The translations under genes were made by a program, and so were the position numbers. A stretch of DNA of 64,000 bases, taken from positions 915,267 to 979,266 of the forward strand of contig NZ_CP012036.1 of NCBI RefSeq assembly GCF_001298445.1, in the 5' to 3' direction. The stretch is from Nostoc piscinale CENA21. GTDB taxonomy: Bacteria; Cyanobacteriota; Cyanobacteriia; Cyanobacteriales; Nostocaceae. The notes under the pieces are model-generated. The model did no database searches and was not told where the DNA came from. It was given only the letters and a program-made list of their open reading frames with translations. Numbering within the stretch: position 1 is the stretch's first letter; every line of letters starts with the position of its first letter. Below are positions 47,140-57,700 of this stretch, in pieces.

Positions 47140-47796
47140 ACTAGCGCGATCGCTTTATTAGATATTGTATATTTGACGCTTGATGAACTCACAGAGTTTA
47201 AACGGGATGTTTTAGAATTTTTGCGTCAGCCTTTAGAAGATGGTTATGTGACAATTTCCCGCACAAAACAATCTGTTGTTTTCCCCGCACAATTTACTTT
47301 AGTGGCAAGTACTAATCCTTGTCCTTGCGGTTACTATGGCGATACTATTCAACAGTGTACCTGCTCACCCAGACAACGAGAACAATATTGGGCGAAACTT
47401 TCTGGGCCGTTGATGGATAGAATAGATTTGCAAGTGGCAGTGAATCGCCTCAAACCAGAGGAAATTACTCAACAACCCACAGGAGAATCATCAAAGTCTG
47501 TCAGAGAAAGAGTACAACAAGCACGCGATCGCAGTATTCACCGTTTTCAAACCGAAACAAGTCTGCGGTGTAATGCTCAAATGCAAAGCCGACATCTGCA
47601 ACAATGGTGTAAGTTAGATGATGCCAGTCGTTCTTTATTAGAAGCTGCCATCAATAAATTAGGCTTGTCAGCGAGGGCAAGCGATCGCATTCTCAAAGTT
47701 GCCCGCACCATCGCAGATTTAGCCGGAGATGATGATTTACAATCTCATCATGTCGCCGAAGCCATTCAGTATCGCACCATCGATAGAATGCTGTAA
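47140..47796 (+). pseudogene. comM: YifB/ComM-like ATPase, 5' part missing
   Basis: About 207 codons from TTG 47173 (frame open from 47140) encode the C-terminal half of a YifB/ComM-type magnesium-chelatase-like AAA+ protein: the end of Walker B (DELTEFKRDVLEFLRQPL), FTLVASTNPCPCGYYGD, CTCSPRQREQYWAKLSG, SVRERVQQARDRS and ADLAGDDDLQSHHVAEAIQY. About 270 N-terminal residues, with Walker A, are missing. The known residues before DEL should be a GVLFL-like strand; here they are replaced, so the break lies near 47173. The position at the right end of the prophage suggests integration into this gene. Confidence 0.75.
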
Positions 47797-47965
47797 CCAT
47801 CAGTGCAGAATTACAGCTATCTACAGGCAGATTAAAACTAAAGCATGAGCATACAGCATTTGGGGGATGAATCTACTCACTTGCCTATTAATAATATGTG
47901 AATAAAAATCCAAGTTGAATGCTGATTAGCTGAGTCGAACTGCTACTACCAAAATAGCGAAATAT

Positions 47966-49609
47966 ATGCTGTTAGCTAAACTGAAACGCCTGATTCATAG
48001 TTCAGTTTGGGCAATTATTGTATCTGTCAGATTGCGTCGGCTGTTGGCAATCTTGATCATGCTAACAATTCTCTCCTGGAGATTAGTGCCAGAAGTTACT
48101 TTAGCAAAAACTCAGACAGCATCTCCTCCACAACAACTACTGCAAATAAGCACAACTCAAACTCCATCAGTTTCCAGTTCTATACAGCCTTATTTAGATC
48201 GAGCGATTAAACGAGTTACAAAGTTTAGTCTTGATAATGGACTCAAATTTATTGTTTTTGAGCGACATCAAGCGCCAGTAGCTTTTTTCGTTACTTATGC
48301 AGATGTGGGTGCGGTGGATGAGCCAGATGGGAAAACTGGTATGGCTCACTTTTTGGAACATTTGGCATTTAAAGGTACAACGCGCATTGGTACAAAAGAC
48401 TATCAAGCAGAGAAACCGTTACTAGACCGCTTGGAACAGTTAAATGCTCAAATTAAAACCGCAAAAGCCGATGGTAAACAAGATGAGGTTGCAAGGTTGC
48501 AAGCAGAGTTTGAGCAAGTAGAATCACAAGCAGCCAAACTGGTTAAGGAAAATGAGTTCTTTCAAATTGTCAGCCAAACAGGAGGAGATTTAAATGCTGC
48601 TACTTATTTAGATAAAACAGTTTATTTTTACAGCCTTCCTGCTAATAAGCTCGAACTGTGGATGTCACTTGAGTCAGAGCGTTTTCTAGAACCAGAATTT
48701 CGCCGTGAGTTTTATCAAGAGAGAGATGTGATTTTAGAAGAGCGACGTTTGCGGGTGGAAAACTCACCTACTGGACTGATGACAGAGAAGTTTTTAGAGA
48801 CAGCTTTTACAGTCCATCCCTACAGACGGCCAGGAATTGGTTATGAAGAAGATATTCGCAATTTAACACCAAAAGATGTACAGCAGTTTTTTGAGACATA
48901 CTATATACCAAGCAATTTAACCATCGCCATTGTCGGAGATGTCAACCCGGCTGAGGTTCAAAAACTGGCAAAAATTTACTTTGAGCGTTATCTAGCCAAA
49001 CCAAAACCAAATTCCCAAATTCCGGTGGAACCACCGCAGACACAAATACGGGAAGTGACTTTACGGCTACAATCTCAACCATTATATGTCGAAGGTTATC
49101 ACCGTCCGGCGCTGAGTCATCCAGATGATCCGGTTTATGACATTATTAGCGGTTTATTATGTTGTGGAAGTACGTCACGGTTGTATAAGTCTTTGGTAGA
49201 ACAGCAACAGTTAGCCCTAGATGTTGCTGCTAACCCTAGTGTACCAGACGATAAATACCCGAATTTGATAATTTTCTCAACGACTACAACTTCTGGTCAT
49301 ACTCTAGATGAGTTGGCAGCAGCTTTGCACCAAGAAATAGAGAAATTGAAGACTGAGCCTGTTTCAGCAACTGAGTTACAACGTGTGCAAACTCAAATCA
49401 AAGCGGCTGTATTAGGTAATCTCAATTCCAATATGGGAATGGCCAGAGTATTGTCGGAATATGAAGCAAAAACTGGTTCTTGGCGGAATTCGTTTAAGTA
49501 TTTGGATCAAATTGCCGCAGTAACTCCTGCTGATATTCAGCGAGTGGCAAAGGCAACATTTTCACCCGAAAATCGCACTATTGGCAAGCTGTTACCGCAA
49601 CAGAGGTGA
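47966..49609 (+). CDS. M16 family zinc peptidase, catalytic partner
   Basis: 547 residues. A signal/anchor segment lies at about 20-45 (LLAILIMLTILSWRLVPEVT). The zinc motif is HFLEH (about residue 128) with downstream Glu in the usual spacing (ESERFLEPEFRREFYQERDV). The second M16 half is present. It is likely periplasmic. It is followed by a second M16 gene 53 bases on, whose motif is lost, the normal layout of heterodimeric M16 peptidases such as those of cyanobacteria. Confidence 0.8.
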   Translation: MLLAKLKRLIHSSVWAIIVSVRLRRLLAILIMLTILSWRLVPEVTLAKTQTASPPQQLLQISTTQTPSVSSSIQPYLDRAIKRVTKFSLDNGLKFIVFERHQAPVAFFVTYADVGAVDEPDGKTGMAHFLEHLAFKGTTRIGTKDYQAEKPLLDRLEQLNAQIKTAKADGKQDEVARLQAEFEQVESQAAKLVKENEFFQIVSQTGGDLNAATYLDKTVYFYSLPANKLELWMSLESERFLEPEFRREFYQERDVILEERRLRVENSPTGLMTEKFLETAFTVHPYRRPGIGYEEDIRNLTPKDVQQFFETYYIPSNLTIAIVGDVNPAEVQKLAKIYFERYLAKPKPNSQIPVEPPQTQIREVTLRLQSQPLYVEGYHRPALSHPDDPVYDIISGLLCCGSTSRLYKSLVEQQQLALDVAANPSVPDDKYPNLIIFSTTTTSGHTLDELAAALHQEIEKLKTEPVSATELQRVQTQIKAAVLGNLNSNMGMARVLSEYEAKTGSWRNSFKYLDQIAAVTPADIQRVAKATFSPENRTIGKLLPQQR

Positions 49610-49662
49610 GACACGCCAGGTTTGTTGCAGGCTAATACAAAAGATGCAAAGGAACTAAAGAT

Positions 49663-51213
49663 ATGCACAGGTACAAGGTGAACACTAGAAAGCAGAAGGG
49701 AAATCACCAAAGTTCTGAGCAGAACAAACAGCAGTTGAGACTTGGTTCAAAGTTCAAAATTCTCAAAAGCAAGAGGTTTTTTTATGCTTTGAGTCTAGCT
49801 GTTGCTTTTTTAATTGGCACTTTTGACTTGACTATAGCAGAGACATCAACGGCAAAGCATTATACTGAGTTGCAATTTGCTCCACTACCTGAAATCAAGC
49901 TACCCAAGTACGAGCGGTTTAGATTACAAAATGGCATGGTTGTCTATTTGGCGGAGGATCACGAACTACCGTCGGTGAATGGTGCAGCATTGGTGCGTAC
50001 AGGCGCTCGCTGGGAACCAGCCGATAAAGTTGGTTTAGCTGATGTTGTGGGAACAGTAATGCGAACTGGAGGGACTAAAAAGCATTCCCCGGATGAACTC
50101 AATGAGATGTTAGAACAACGAGCCGCATCTGTAGAAACTAGTATTGGCGATACTACAGGTAGTGCCAGTTTTGAAGCACTGAGCGAGAATATCGAAATGG
50201 TGTTTGGGTTGTTTGCTGAGGTGTTGCGAGAACCTGTATTTGCTCAGGAAAAGCTAGACATGGCTAAGAATCAGTTCAAAGATAGTATTGCGCGTCGTAA
50301 CGATGATCCTGATAGTATTGCCGATCGCGAATTTCTGAAATTAATCTATGGCAAAGATAGTCCATATTCGCGTACCGCAGAGTACGCAACGGTAAATCGC
50401 ATTACTCGTGAAGACTTGCTGAACTTTTACCAGCAATATTTTTATCCTAATAATATAATTTTGGGAATTACGGGGGACTTTGAAACTAGTAAGATGCGAT
50501 CGCTGATCCAAGCTAAGTTAGGCGATTGGCAGGCTAAACCCAACATTACTAAACCTCAATTACCCCAAGTATCGCCAGCAAATACAGGTGGTGTCTTTTT
50601 TGTCAGTCAGCCGCAATTAACTCAGAGTATTGTACGTATGGGACACTTAGACGGACAAATAGAGAGTCCTGACTATGGGGCGCTGAGTGTGATGAATCAG
50701 GTGTTAAATGGTTTGGGTGGACGTTTATTTAATGAATTGCGATCGCGTCAAGGGTTAGCTTACGATGTAGAAGCTTCTTGGAATCCAAACTACGATTATC
50801 CCGGAGTTTTCGTTGCTAATGGTAAAACCCGCTCTGAAGCGACTGTACAGTTCATCAAAGCTTTACAGATTGAAATCAAGCGTATCCAAGAGCAAAGAGT
50901 AACACCAGCAGAACTAGCTTTAGCTAAAGAATCTACACTTAACTCCTTTGTCTTCGGTTTTCAATACCCTGCCCAGACCTTATCACGGTTGATGATATAC
51001 GAATATTACGGTTATCCGCGTGATTTTTTGTTCCGCGCTCAAAAAGCCGTAGCAGCAACTACAGCAGCTGATGTGCAACGAGTAGCACAGCAATATCTCA
51101 AACCAAATAATATGGTGACTCTGGTAGTGGGAAATCAAACTGCAATTCAACCACCTTTGACGCAGTTGGCTACACAGGTAACACCCATAGATATAACGAT
51201 TCCTGGTTCATAA
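49663..51213 (+). CDS. M16 family peptidase-like protein, non-catalytic partner
   Basis: 516 residues. A signal/anchor segment is at about 36-58 (FFYALSLAVAFLIGTFDLTI). At the place of HxxEH it has GLADVVGTVMRTGG, so it cannot bind zinc. The C-terminal M16 domain retains GLGGRLFNELRSRQGLAYDV. It probably pairs with the preceding enzyme and holds substrate. Its 3' end is followed by G-rich repeats at 51232-51330. Confidence 0.75.
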   Translation: MHRYKVNTRKQKGNHQSSEQNKQQLRLGSKFKILKSKRFFYALSLAVAFLIGTFDLTIAETSTAKHYTELQFAPLPEIKLPKYERFRLQNGMVVYLAEDHELPSVNGAALVRTGARWEPADKVGLADVVGTVMRTGGTKKHSPDELNEMLEQRAASVETSIGDTTGSASFEALSENIEMVFGLFAEVLREPVFAQEKLDMAKNQFKDSIARRNDDPDSIADREFLKLIYGKDSPYSRTAEYATVNRITREDLLNFYQQYFYPNNIILGITGDFETSKMRSLIQAKLGDWQAKPNITKPQLPQVSPANTGGVFFVSQPQLTQSIVRMGHLDGQIESPDYGALSVMNQVLNGLGGRLFNELRSRQGLAYDVEASWNPNYDYPGVFVANGKTRSEATVQFIKALQIEIKRIQEQRVTPAELALAKESTLNSFVFGFQYPAQTLSRLMIYEYYGYPRDFLFRAQKAVAATTAADVQRVAQQYLKPNNMVTLVVGNQTAIQPPLTQLATQVTPIDITIPGS

Positions 51214-51231
51214 TATCGTGTCCGGTGAAAA

Positions 51232-51330
51232 GAGTCAGGGGAGCAGGGAGCAAGGGGGGTGGGAGGAGTGGGAGGATGGTGAAGAAATCTTTCCCCCCTC
51301 TATCCCCACACTCCCCCCAGCCGCTACCCA
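51232..51330. repeat. Short tandem repeat block (G-rich)
   Basis: GGGGAGCAGGGAGCAAGGGG and GGGAGGAGTGGGAGGATGG, then CCCCCCTC and CACTCCCCCC complement-type blocks. Typical cyanobacterial intergenic STRR; no gene is seen between 51214 and 51474. Confidence 0.6.
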
Positions 51331-51474
51331 TACGTGAGAAATTCGGGTATCCATCTCAAAATCCTTCCTCTGGGAAGCTGCACAAACCCCTTTAGGAAGA
51401 TGTCGCAATTTCGCCAATCATTATCAAATATATCAAGGGAGAAAGCGATATCCTCCAATAAGGAGACTAAGTAA

Positions 51475-52389
51475 ATGAATTTTTCAGCAATTGTGCAGCT
51501 GTTTCAAGAAACTTTTCAGGAATGGAGTGAAGATAAAGCTTCGCGGTTAGCCGCAGCCTTAGCTTATTACACAATTTTTTCCATCGCACCGTTGCTAATT
51601 ATTGTAATTGCGATCGCTGGTGCAGTTTTTGGTGAAGATGCCGCCAGAGGTGAAATTGTCCGGCAAATTCAAGGCTTAGTCGGGCCAGATGGAGCCGAGT
51701 TTATCGAGATTGCCATCAGAAATGCTAGTCAACCAAAAACAGGTGCGATCGCATCAGTTATTAGTATTTTAATCTTACTTTTAGGTGCTACAGGTTTATT
51801 TACAGAATTACAAGATGCTCTCAATACAATTTGGGAAGTAAAACCTAAACCAGGACGTGGCGTGAAAAATGTTGTGCGTCAGCGTGCTTTATCTTTTGCC
51901 ATGATTTTAGGCATTGGGTTTTTACTCCTCGTCACCCTCATAATTAGTACAGCTTTAACAGCAATCGTCGGTTATTTTAGCAATTTACTTCCTGGTGTAG
52001 ATGTTATTTGGCAATTCGTTAACTTTATACTGTCTTTTGTGATCACAACACTACTATTTGGGTTAATTTTCAAGGTTTTGCCTGATGTCAAAATTACTTG
52101 GAATGATGTTTTAATCGGTGCGGTGATTACATCTTTATTATTTTCTTTAGGTAGATATTTATTAGGGCAATATCTCGGTAATAGTAGTTTTGGCTCAACT
52201 TATGGTGCGGCTGGTTCTTTAGTAGTCATTCTCGCTTGGGTTTATTATGCTGCCCAAATTCTCTTTTTTGGTGCAGAATTTACGCAAGTTTATGCTAGAA
52301 GATACGGCAGTGGGATTCGCCCCACACGCAATGCCATCCCCATGAATCATAATGGTCAGTCTAAGCGAATAAACAGCGATCGCAAATAA
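51475..52389 (+). CDS. YihY/BrkB-family membrane protein
   Basis: 304 residues with six hydrophobic helices. Typical motifs are ASRLAAALAYYTIFSIAPLL at about 21-41, FTELQDALNTIWEVKPKPGR at about 109-128 and GSTYGAAGSLVVILAWVYYA near 240-260. AAGGAG lies upstream of the ATG. The family is widespread and of uncertain transport function; earlier naming as ribonuclease BN is not accepted. Confidence 0.8.
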   Translation: MNFSAIVQLFQETFQEWSEDKASRLAAALAYYTIFSIAPLLIIVIAIAGAVFGEDAARGEIVRQIQGLVGPDGAEFIEIAIRNASQPKTGAIASVISILILLLGATGLFTELQDALNTIWEVKPKPGRGVKNVVRQRALSFAMILGIGFLLLVTLIISTALTAIVGYFSNLLPGVDVIWQFVNFILSFVITTLLFGLIFKVLPDVKITWNDVLIGAVITSLLFSLGRYLLGQYLGNSSFGSTYGAAGSLVVILAWVYYAAQILFFGAEFTQVYARRYGSGIRPTRNAIPMNHNGQSKRINSDRK

Positions 52390-52531
52390 ATTAAGTAGAG
52401 CGACGTAAATATTTGTAGTTGGCAAAAGGCAAGAGGCAGAAGGGAAGAAGGTTTTATGATAATTAACCTTGCTTAATATAATTTTGTTTTTCTACCAACT
52501 TACTTATCTTCACAAAAGCAAAGACATAAAT

Positions 52532-53038
52532 ATGGATAAATGGTTATATATTGACTGGCAAGAAATTTTTGTTCCTAGTATTAGTATTTTAGAATTATTT
52601 ATTCGGGGGTCTCTGGTTTATTTAGCGTTATTTGCTGTTTTACGCTTTCTTCCTAGTCGGCAAATGGGAACTCTAGGCATCACCGATTTATTAGTAGTGG
52701 TCTTATTTGCCGAAGCAGCCCAAAATGCAATGGCAAGTCACTACACTTCAATTACCGAGGGTGGCATTTTAGTAGGTACAGTAATTTTTTGGAGTTACTT
52801 CCTTAACTGGTTGGGTTATAAATTGCCGAAGTTCCAGAAGTTTCTAAATCCTCCACCTCTGCTGTTGGTGAAAAATGGACAAATGATTTACCGACATTTA
52901 GAAAAAGCCCTGATTACAGAAGATGAGCTGATGAGTAAATTACGTCAGCAAGGTGTAGAATTTTTAACTGAGGTGAAGTTTGCTTATATGGAATCTGATG
53001 GTGGTATTAGTATTATCACATCAGCCACTAACGATTAA
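52532..53038 (+). CDS. DUF421/YetF-like membrane protein
   Basis: 168 residues from ATG 52532 (MDKWLYIDWQEIFVPSISIL); the frame is open 21 codons upstream. Three hydrophobic helices at about 15-35, 52-70 and 78-95, then a C-terminal soluble part with the family pattern (KNGQMIYRHLEKALITEDEL; MSKLRQQGVEFLTEVKFAYM). Function unknown in general. Confidence 0.75.
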   Translation: MDKWLYIDWQEIFVPSISILELFIRGSLVYLALFAVLRFLPSRQMGTLGITDLLVVVLFAEAAQNAMASHYTSITEGGILVGTVIFWSYFLNWLGYKLPKFQKFLNPPPLLLVKNGQMIYRHLEKALITEDELMSKLRQQGVEFLTEVKFAYMESDGGISIITSATND

Positions 53039-53061
53039 CAGCATCGGAGATAATCACAGCA

Positions 53062-53925
53062 ATGCAAATTCAGCAATTATTTAGTAACCGAGTGGGTGTA
53101 ATTGCGACAATGCACCACAAAGAAAAAGTAATTGCTCCCTTATTAGAACAAGAATTAAATCTTAAAACTATTGTGCCATCTAATTTCAATACTGATGATT
53201 TTGGCACATTTACTAGAGAAATCAAACGCCCTGGAACTCAAATTGCGGCGGCTAAGTTAAAAGCGAAAACAGCTTTAAAATTAACAGGTGAAACTTTAGC
53301 GATCGCCAGTGAAGGTAGTTTTGTCCCTCATCCAATGGTACCTTATATTTATTCTAACCGCGAAATCGTGCTTTTGTTAGATAAAGAAAACGAAATTGAA
53401 ATTATTGGTGAAGAATTTTCTATAGAAACTAACTTTAATCATCAAACAATTGCAAATCTCCAAGAAGCAGAACATTTTGCTCAAAAAATTGGTTTTCCTG
53501 AACATGGTCTGGTTGTCTCTTGGGAAGATAAGGATAATAATTGCCGCGAAATAGTTAAGGGTATTATTACAGCAGCGAAACTCAAAGAAACCATCACAAT
53601 TGCCTTGAATAATTCTGTTAATAGTCAGGTGAATTTAGAAACAGATATGCGGGCGCTGTATAACCCAACCCGGATGAATAATATTGAAAAAGCCACATTA
53701 AATTTACTAACCAAAATTAAAAGCTTATGTCCCCAATGTTCTGCACCCGGTTTTGCAATCACTGAAAAAATCGCCGGGCTTCCATGTGAAATGTGTTCTC
53801 TGCCCACTAGTTTGACACTTTCTGTAATTTATCAATGTCAAAAATGTGGGTTTAAACAAGAAAAATCATTTCCTCATGGTAAAGAATTTGCTGACCCAGC
53901 CCAATGTATGTACTGTAATCCTTAA
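53062..53925 (+). CDS. DUF6671-like protein with zinc-type cysteines
   Basis: 287 residues. N-terminal about 200 residues are alpha/beta with FGTFTREIKRPGTQIAAAKL and LAIASEGSFVPHPMVPYIYS. The C-terminal 70 residues hold CPQCSAPGF, PCEMCSLP, YQCQKCGF and AQCMYC, probably two zinc sites. The start is 24 bases after the DUF421 stop, so the two genes may be co-transcribed. I know the family only by its pattern; the function is not known. Confidence 0.65.
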   Translation: MQIQQLFSNRVGVIATMHHKEKVIAPLLEQELNLKTIVPSNFNTDDFGTFTREIKRPGTQIAAAKLKAKTALKLTGETLAIASEGSFVPHPMVPYIYSNREIVLLLDKENEIEIIGEEFSIETNFNHQTIANLQEAEHFAQKIGFPEHGLVVSWEDKDNNCREIVKGIITAAKLKETITIALNNSVNSQVNLETDMRALYNPTRMNNIEKATLNLLTKIKSLCPQCSAPGFAITEKIAGLPCEMCSLPTSLTLSVIYQCQKCGFKQEKSFPHGKEFADPAQCMYCNP

Positions 53926-54767
53926 TAATCTAGAGAGTAGGAAAAAATATGATTTATTAACTCTGTAACCTCTAACCTCTACCTATCACCTCTATAAAAA
54001 AATCTCTCGTTACCAAATAGCAACGAGAAGATTCAAAGTTGTAGTTCGTCAGGTGATCGGAATAGTATCTTATTTAGTACTTATTTTCGGTATATTTATT
54101 CCTCCATTAGATAGAGAAATAATCTAGCTGATTGCTGATGTATGTATATACTGACACTACTAAAAATTTCATACTTTTGGATTAAATAAGCCCCAGTGCT
54201 ATAAAACAGCAAAAGGGCAGACGGTATGGTGTGAGGAGCAAACTGTTTGTTTACTTAAATATTAAATTAGCAAGCAGATGTGACAGTGTTATCACATTGA
54301 TGTGAAAATTATGCGATCGCCTATAATTCTAGCTACGACTAAAAAAACACTGCCGCCAAGACTATTAACCCCAAAAGCGCCAAGGGAACCCAAAGATTAG
54401 GCACATCAGACCAACTCATACAGCAGCCTCTAGTGGGTAAACAATTACTCATACTATATTCACGTCTTGCACCAAGCGACTGAAGTCGCAGCTATACGGA
54501 TGCTGGATAACGTATCTCGCCTTTATGAGCAGGGTGCGGGTTGGTTCGGTGCGTTAATGAAGTAACGCACTCTACAAGATCAGGCGATCGCACTGTACTC
54601 AACTAGCTAATTGTGAGGAGTAACTCATTTTCTTGAGCTTCATTCAAGTACATCAACACTCCTTCCATTGGATATCAAAGCCCTATTGTAAAAGCCGATG
54701 TGACAAAGGTAGGTTAATGGCAGCAGCGTACACCTGTTTTTTTGTGATCCTTTGTATGGTTGTTTGT
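53926..54767. other. 842-bp intergenic region
   Basis: No convincing gene. It holds a hairpin with T7 on the minus strand (53996-54028), GCGACTGAAGTCGC-type palindromes near 54477-54490, and GTGCGTTAATGAAGTAACGC (54559-54578), all of types that are common repeats in Nostocales. An open stretch at about 54339-54421 on the minus strand could give a short hydrophobic peptide but is unsupported. Confidence 0.5.
53996..54028 (-). terminator. Minus-strand terminator
   Basis: TCTCGTT (54005-54011) and AACGAGA (54022-54028) pair, and on the minus strand the hairpin is followed by T7 (53996-54002). It could end transcripts of the DUF4157 gene, which stops 740 bases upstream. Confidence 0.5.
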
Positions 54768-57700
54768 CTATATTTTGTCTGACATAGTCCGACTTTCCCC
54801 TATCTGGTTCTCTATGATTGAGATTATTTTTTGGTATTCTGCTTCATTCAATTGTTTCATATTTGCAATCAGAGCCACTGCCTCTTCTAGTTTTCCATGA
54901 TCCACCATCCTCACTGCAAACTCTATTATGCCGATTATCATGGTATATTGGAAATCTATATCCAGTATTTTATTTTTTATTTCCGACCAGATTGACTCTG
55001 CTATCAATATTTTGAAACTTGCTATCTCTTGTTTTATATCTGCCATCTTGTTCTCTTTTTCAATTTTCTCCTGTTCCTTTTCAGATTTGTACTTCTTAGT
55101 TATTTTTTCAATCTCCTCTGGTAATTCTTCTGCCAGAAATTGCGTATCTGGTGTATTTGGTGGTATGGGATAATTATCTTCTTCTAAAAGACGCTTCATT
55201 CCATTCTTTCTCTCTTCTAAGTTATTTTTAACCTCTTCCTGCTCTCGTTCCCGTAAATTTAAAAACTTATCTCTCGCTTTAACAAAGCTATTAGATGTTT
55301 CATGTTTTGTTTTTCTTCGCATATCTGGATGTTGAAGTTCTGTAAGTGCATTTTCAATTTCCTTGAGTTGCTTATCATCGGCGCTGTTTACCCAATTCTC
55401 AATTAATCTTACTCTATGTTCATATTCAGGCAATCTTGGTTCGGTATACAATTTTTGCTGGACAAATTGATAAGCAGATTCCGATAAACTAGCCAAACTG
55501 GCTTCTAAATAAACTTTATTTTTTAGGGAATCTGCAAGCGTTTTTGTCGGTATGGCATCTTGAATATTATTAGTAATAGATTCTGAGTTGACATTCAAAT
55601 CATTTTTCTTACGCTTAATGTTTTCTAAGTATTTGTAGATAATCGTTTTTTCTCCACCCACTTCCTCAATTTCTAGTTTAATTGCCCAGTCTCGAATGAG
55701 TTGATCTTCCATTTTCCATAGTTTTACGATTTCTTCTAATCTCTTTTTAACGTCATTCTTATCTCTACCCCACAACTGTAATGCTGTTATAATATTTTTC
55801 TGGGAAAACTTTAAACTTGATACAGTTTCGTCTGGATCATATTTCGTATCGATATCATTTGCTAATGTTTGTAACTCGGCTGTTTCCTGGCGAGTTGATG
55901 GTGATCCTAATTGAACCACATATTTAATTTTGCTATATTTTTGTGGAGTTCCTTTTAAGTCTGCTTCTATCATTTCTGCTATTACTTGTTTGAGTCTATA
56001 CTCTATAGTAAATTCCATTTCTAAGTTTAAGCCTTCATCTAATGGAGCTAGATTGTAGTGCTTTGCTGGCCCACCGACATGATCATTAAGTAAGTGACCT
56101 CTAACCCACTGGGCTGAACTTTCAGTACCATGTTTTCTAGCTCCATAAAACCAATCAATAGGTGTTGTTATGGAATTACCACTTCCTTTTGGCATCGAAT
56201 AACCAGGTATATACTCAACAGTAACCGACTCACCTGTTCCATAGATAGGCTCTTGAGTCCAAGTAGGAGTGATGGGTGAACCGAAGGTCATATCACTTCG
56301 GTTGATTTTAACGTTTTCCGCAAATTTATTTACTGTATTCCTAGCATCTGTATAATTTTTATTAGCATCATCACCTTTGTCTAATTCCTTAGCTGCTTCT
56401 ATTGCATTAGTCTTTTCTGTTGTATAATCTGTCCAGGGATTAACAGGGATATTTGCTATATGGTTTTCAACCCAATCCTGCCAATTGTTTTTATGAGCTT
56501 CCTTGGGAGTGACAAAAGATTTATGTTGATCAGTAAATCCTGCTTTTTTTTCTAATTTATTATACTTGTTGTTAAGTTTCTTGATCCAAGCACGGATTGC
56601 TTTTATTGATAACAAAAGTTCCGTATTTGGAATAGTTTTCTTTGTCTCCTTATGTAGTGTTTCTGGATTAGTTTTGTCATAGCTCTCCCAATTGCTCTTA
56701 CTGTCTAGGTACTTTCTTATCAAATCCTTTGTTAAATCTGGCGCATTATCATACAAATCTTTGCTATCTTCAGCTTTTTGTACTAAGTCTTTATATTTTT
56801 TTTCGTCTTGTGTCCACGTTGTCCCCGTATGGAGATACCTCTGGATGATGAACGCCTGACCTGTCTGATTTGAGATGTTTTTGTGTTCATTACCAACTAT
56901 CTCTGATTTTTCCTGGGTAGGTTGCATAAATTTTAGTAACTGCGATCGCATCACCGCCCTACCATTTTGCTGCACCACATGCGTCAACTCATGCGCCAAC
57001 AACTCCTGCCCCCCTCGACTCCCTGGCTTATACGCTCCTTGCCGAAAGAACACATCCTGCCCTGTAGTAAACGCCTTCGCCTGAATCGACTGGTTCAACT
57101 GGTCAGCCTGTGCATCCGTATGCACCCGCACGCCACTAAAATCAGACCCAAACGCCTGTTCCATCGGTTCTCTGATGCTGTCTGCAATGGGTTGTCCACC
57201 ACTTCTCGCCCGTTGTATCCCCGCTTCAACTTCATCTGATGCTGCCATACCACCGACATTCACACGCTGTATCAATGGCTGAACTGCGGTGTTATGAGGT
57301 TGGTATAATGTGGTTTCTGTTTCTTCCTCTGGTTGGCTAATGCTCAACTTCCTTTGCAGAGGGATCAATAGCTCTTGCCGTTTCTGTAGTGCTTCTATTG
57401 TCTTTCTTGAATACCCTAAATTCTCACCCAGCCCAATTGATTCTGTCGGCTCTTCTTTTTCCTGCACAACCTGATTGTCGGTTGAGTTGATTCTTTGGAC
57501 AACATCTTTGGCAACCCGATCCGCTTCTTGCTCGTATTTGTCCCCCGCTTGTCCTATCGTCAGCTTCATTTGCAAACGTGGAGTAGCAGATTGTGGCTGA
57601 TATTCTAGTTGATAACTTTCGTTTGCTTCACCATTGCCCAACTTCATTTGGATGCCAGGGCGCGGCAGTGATGGTGCATCTTCTGGTTTTAATACTGATA

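Noticed and set aside
54339..54421. Short hydrophobic peptide on the minus strand in the 842-bp gap
   Set aside because: The frame (MSWSDVPNLWVPLALLGLIV...) has one possible helix but no ribosome site and no match to known small photosynthesis peptides.
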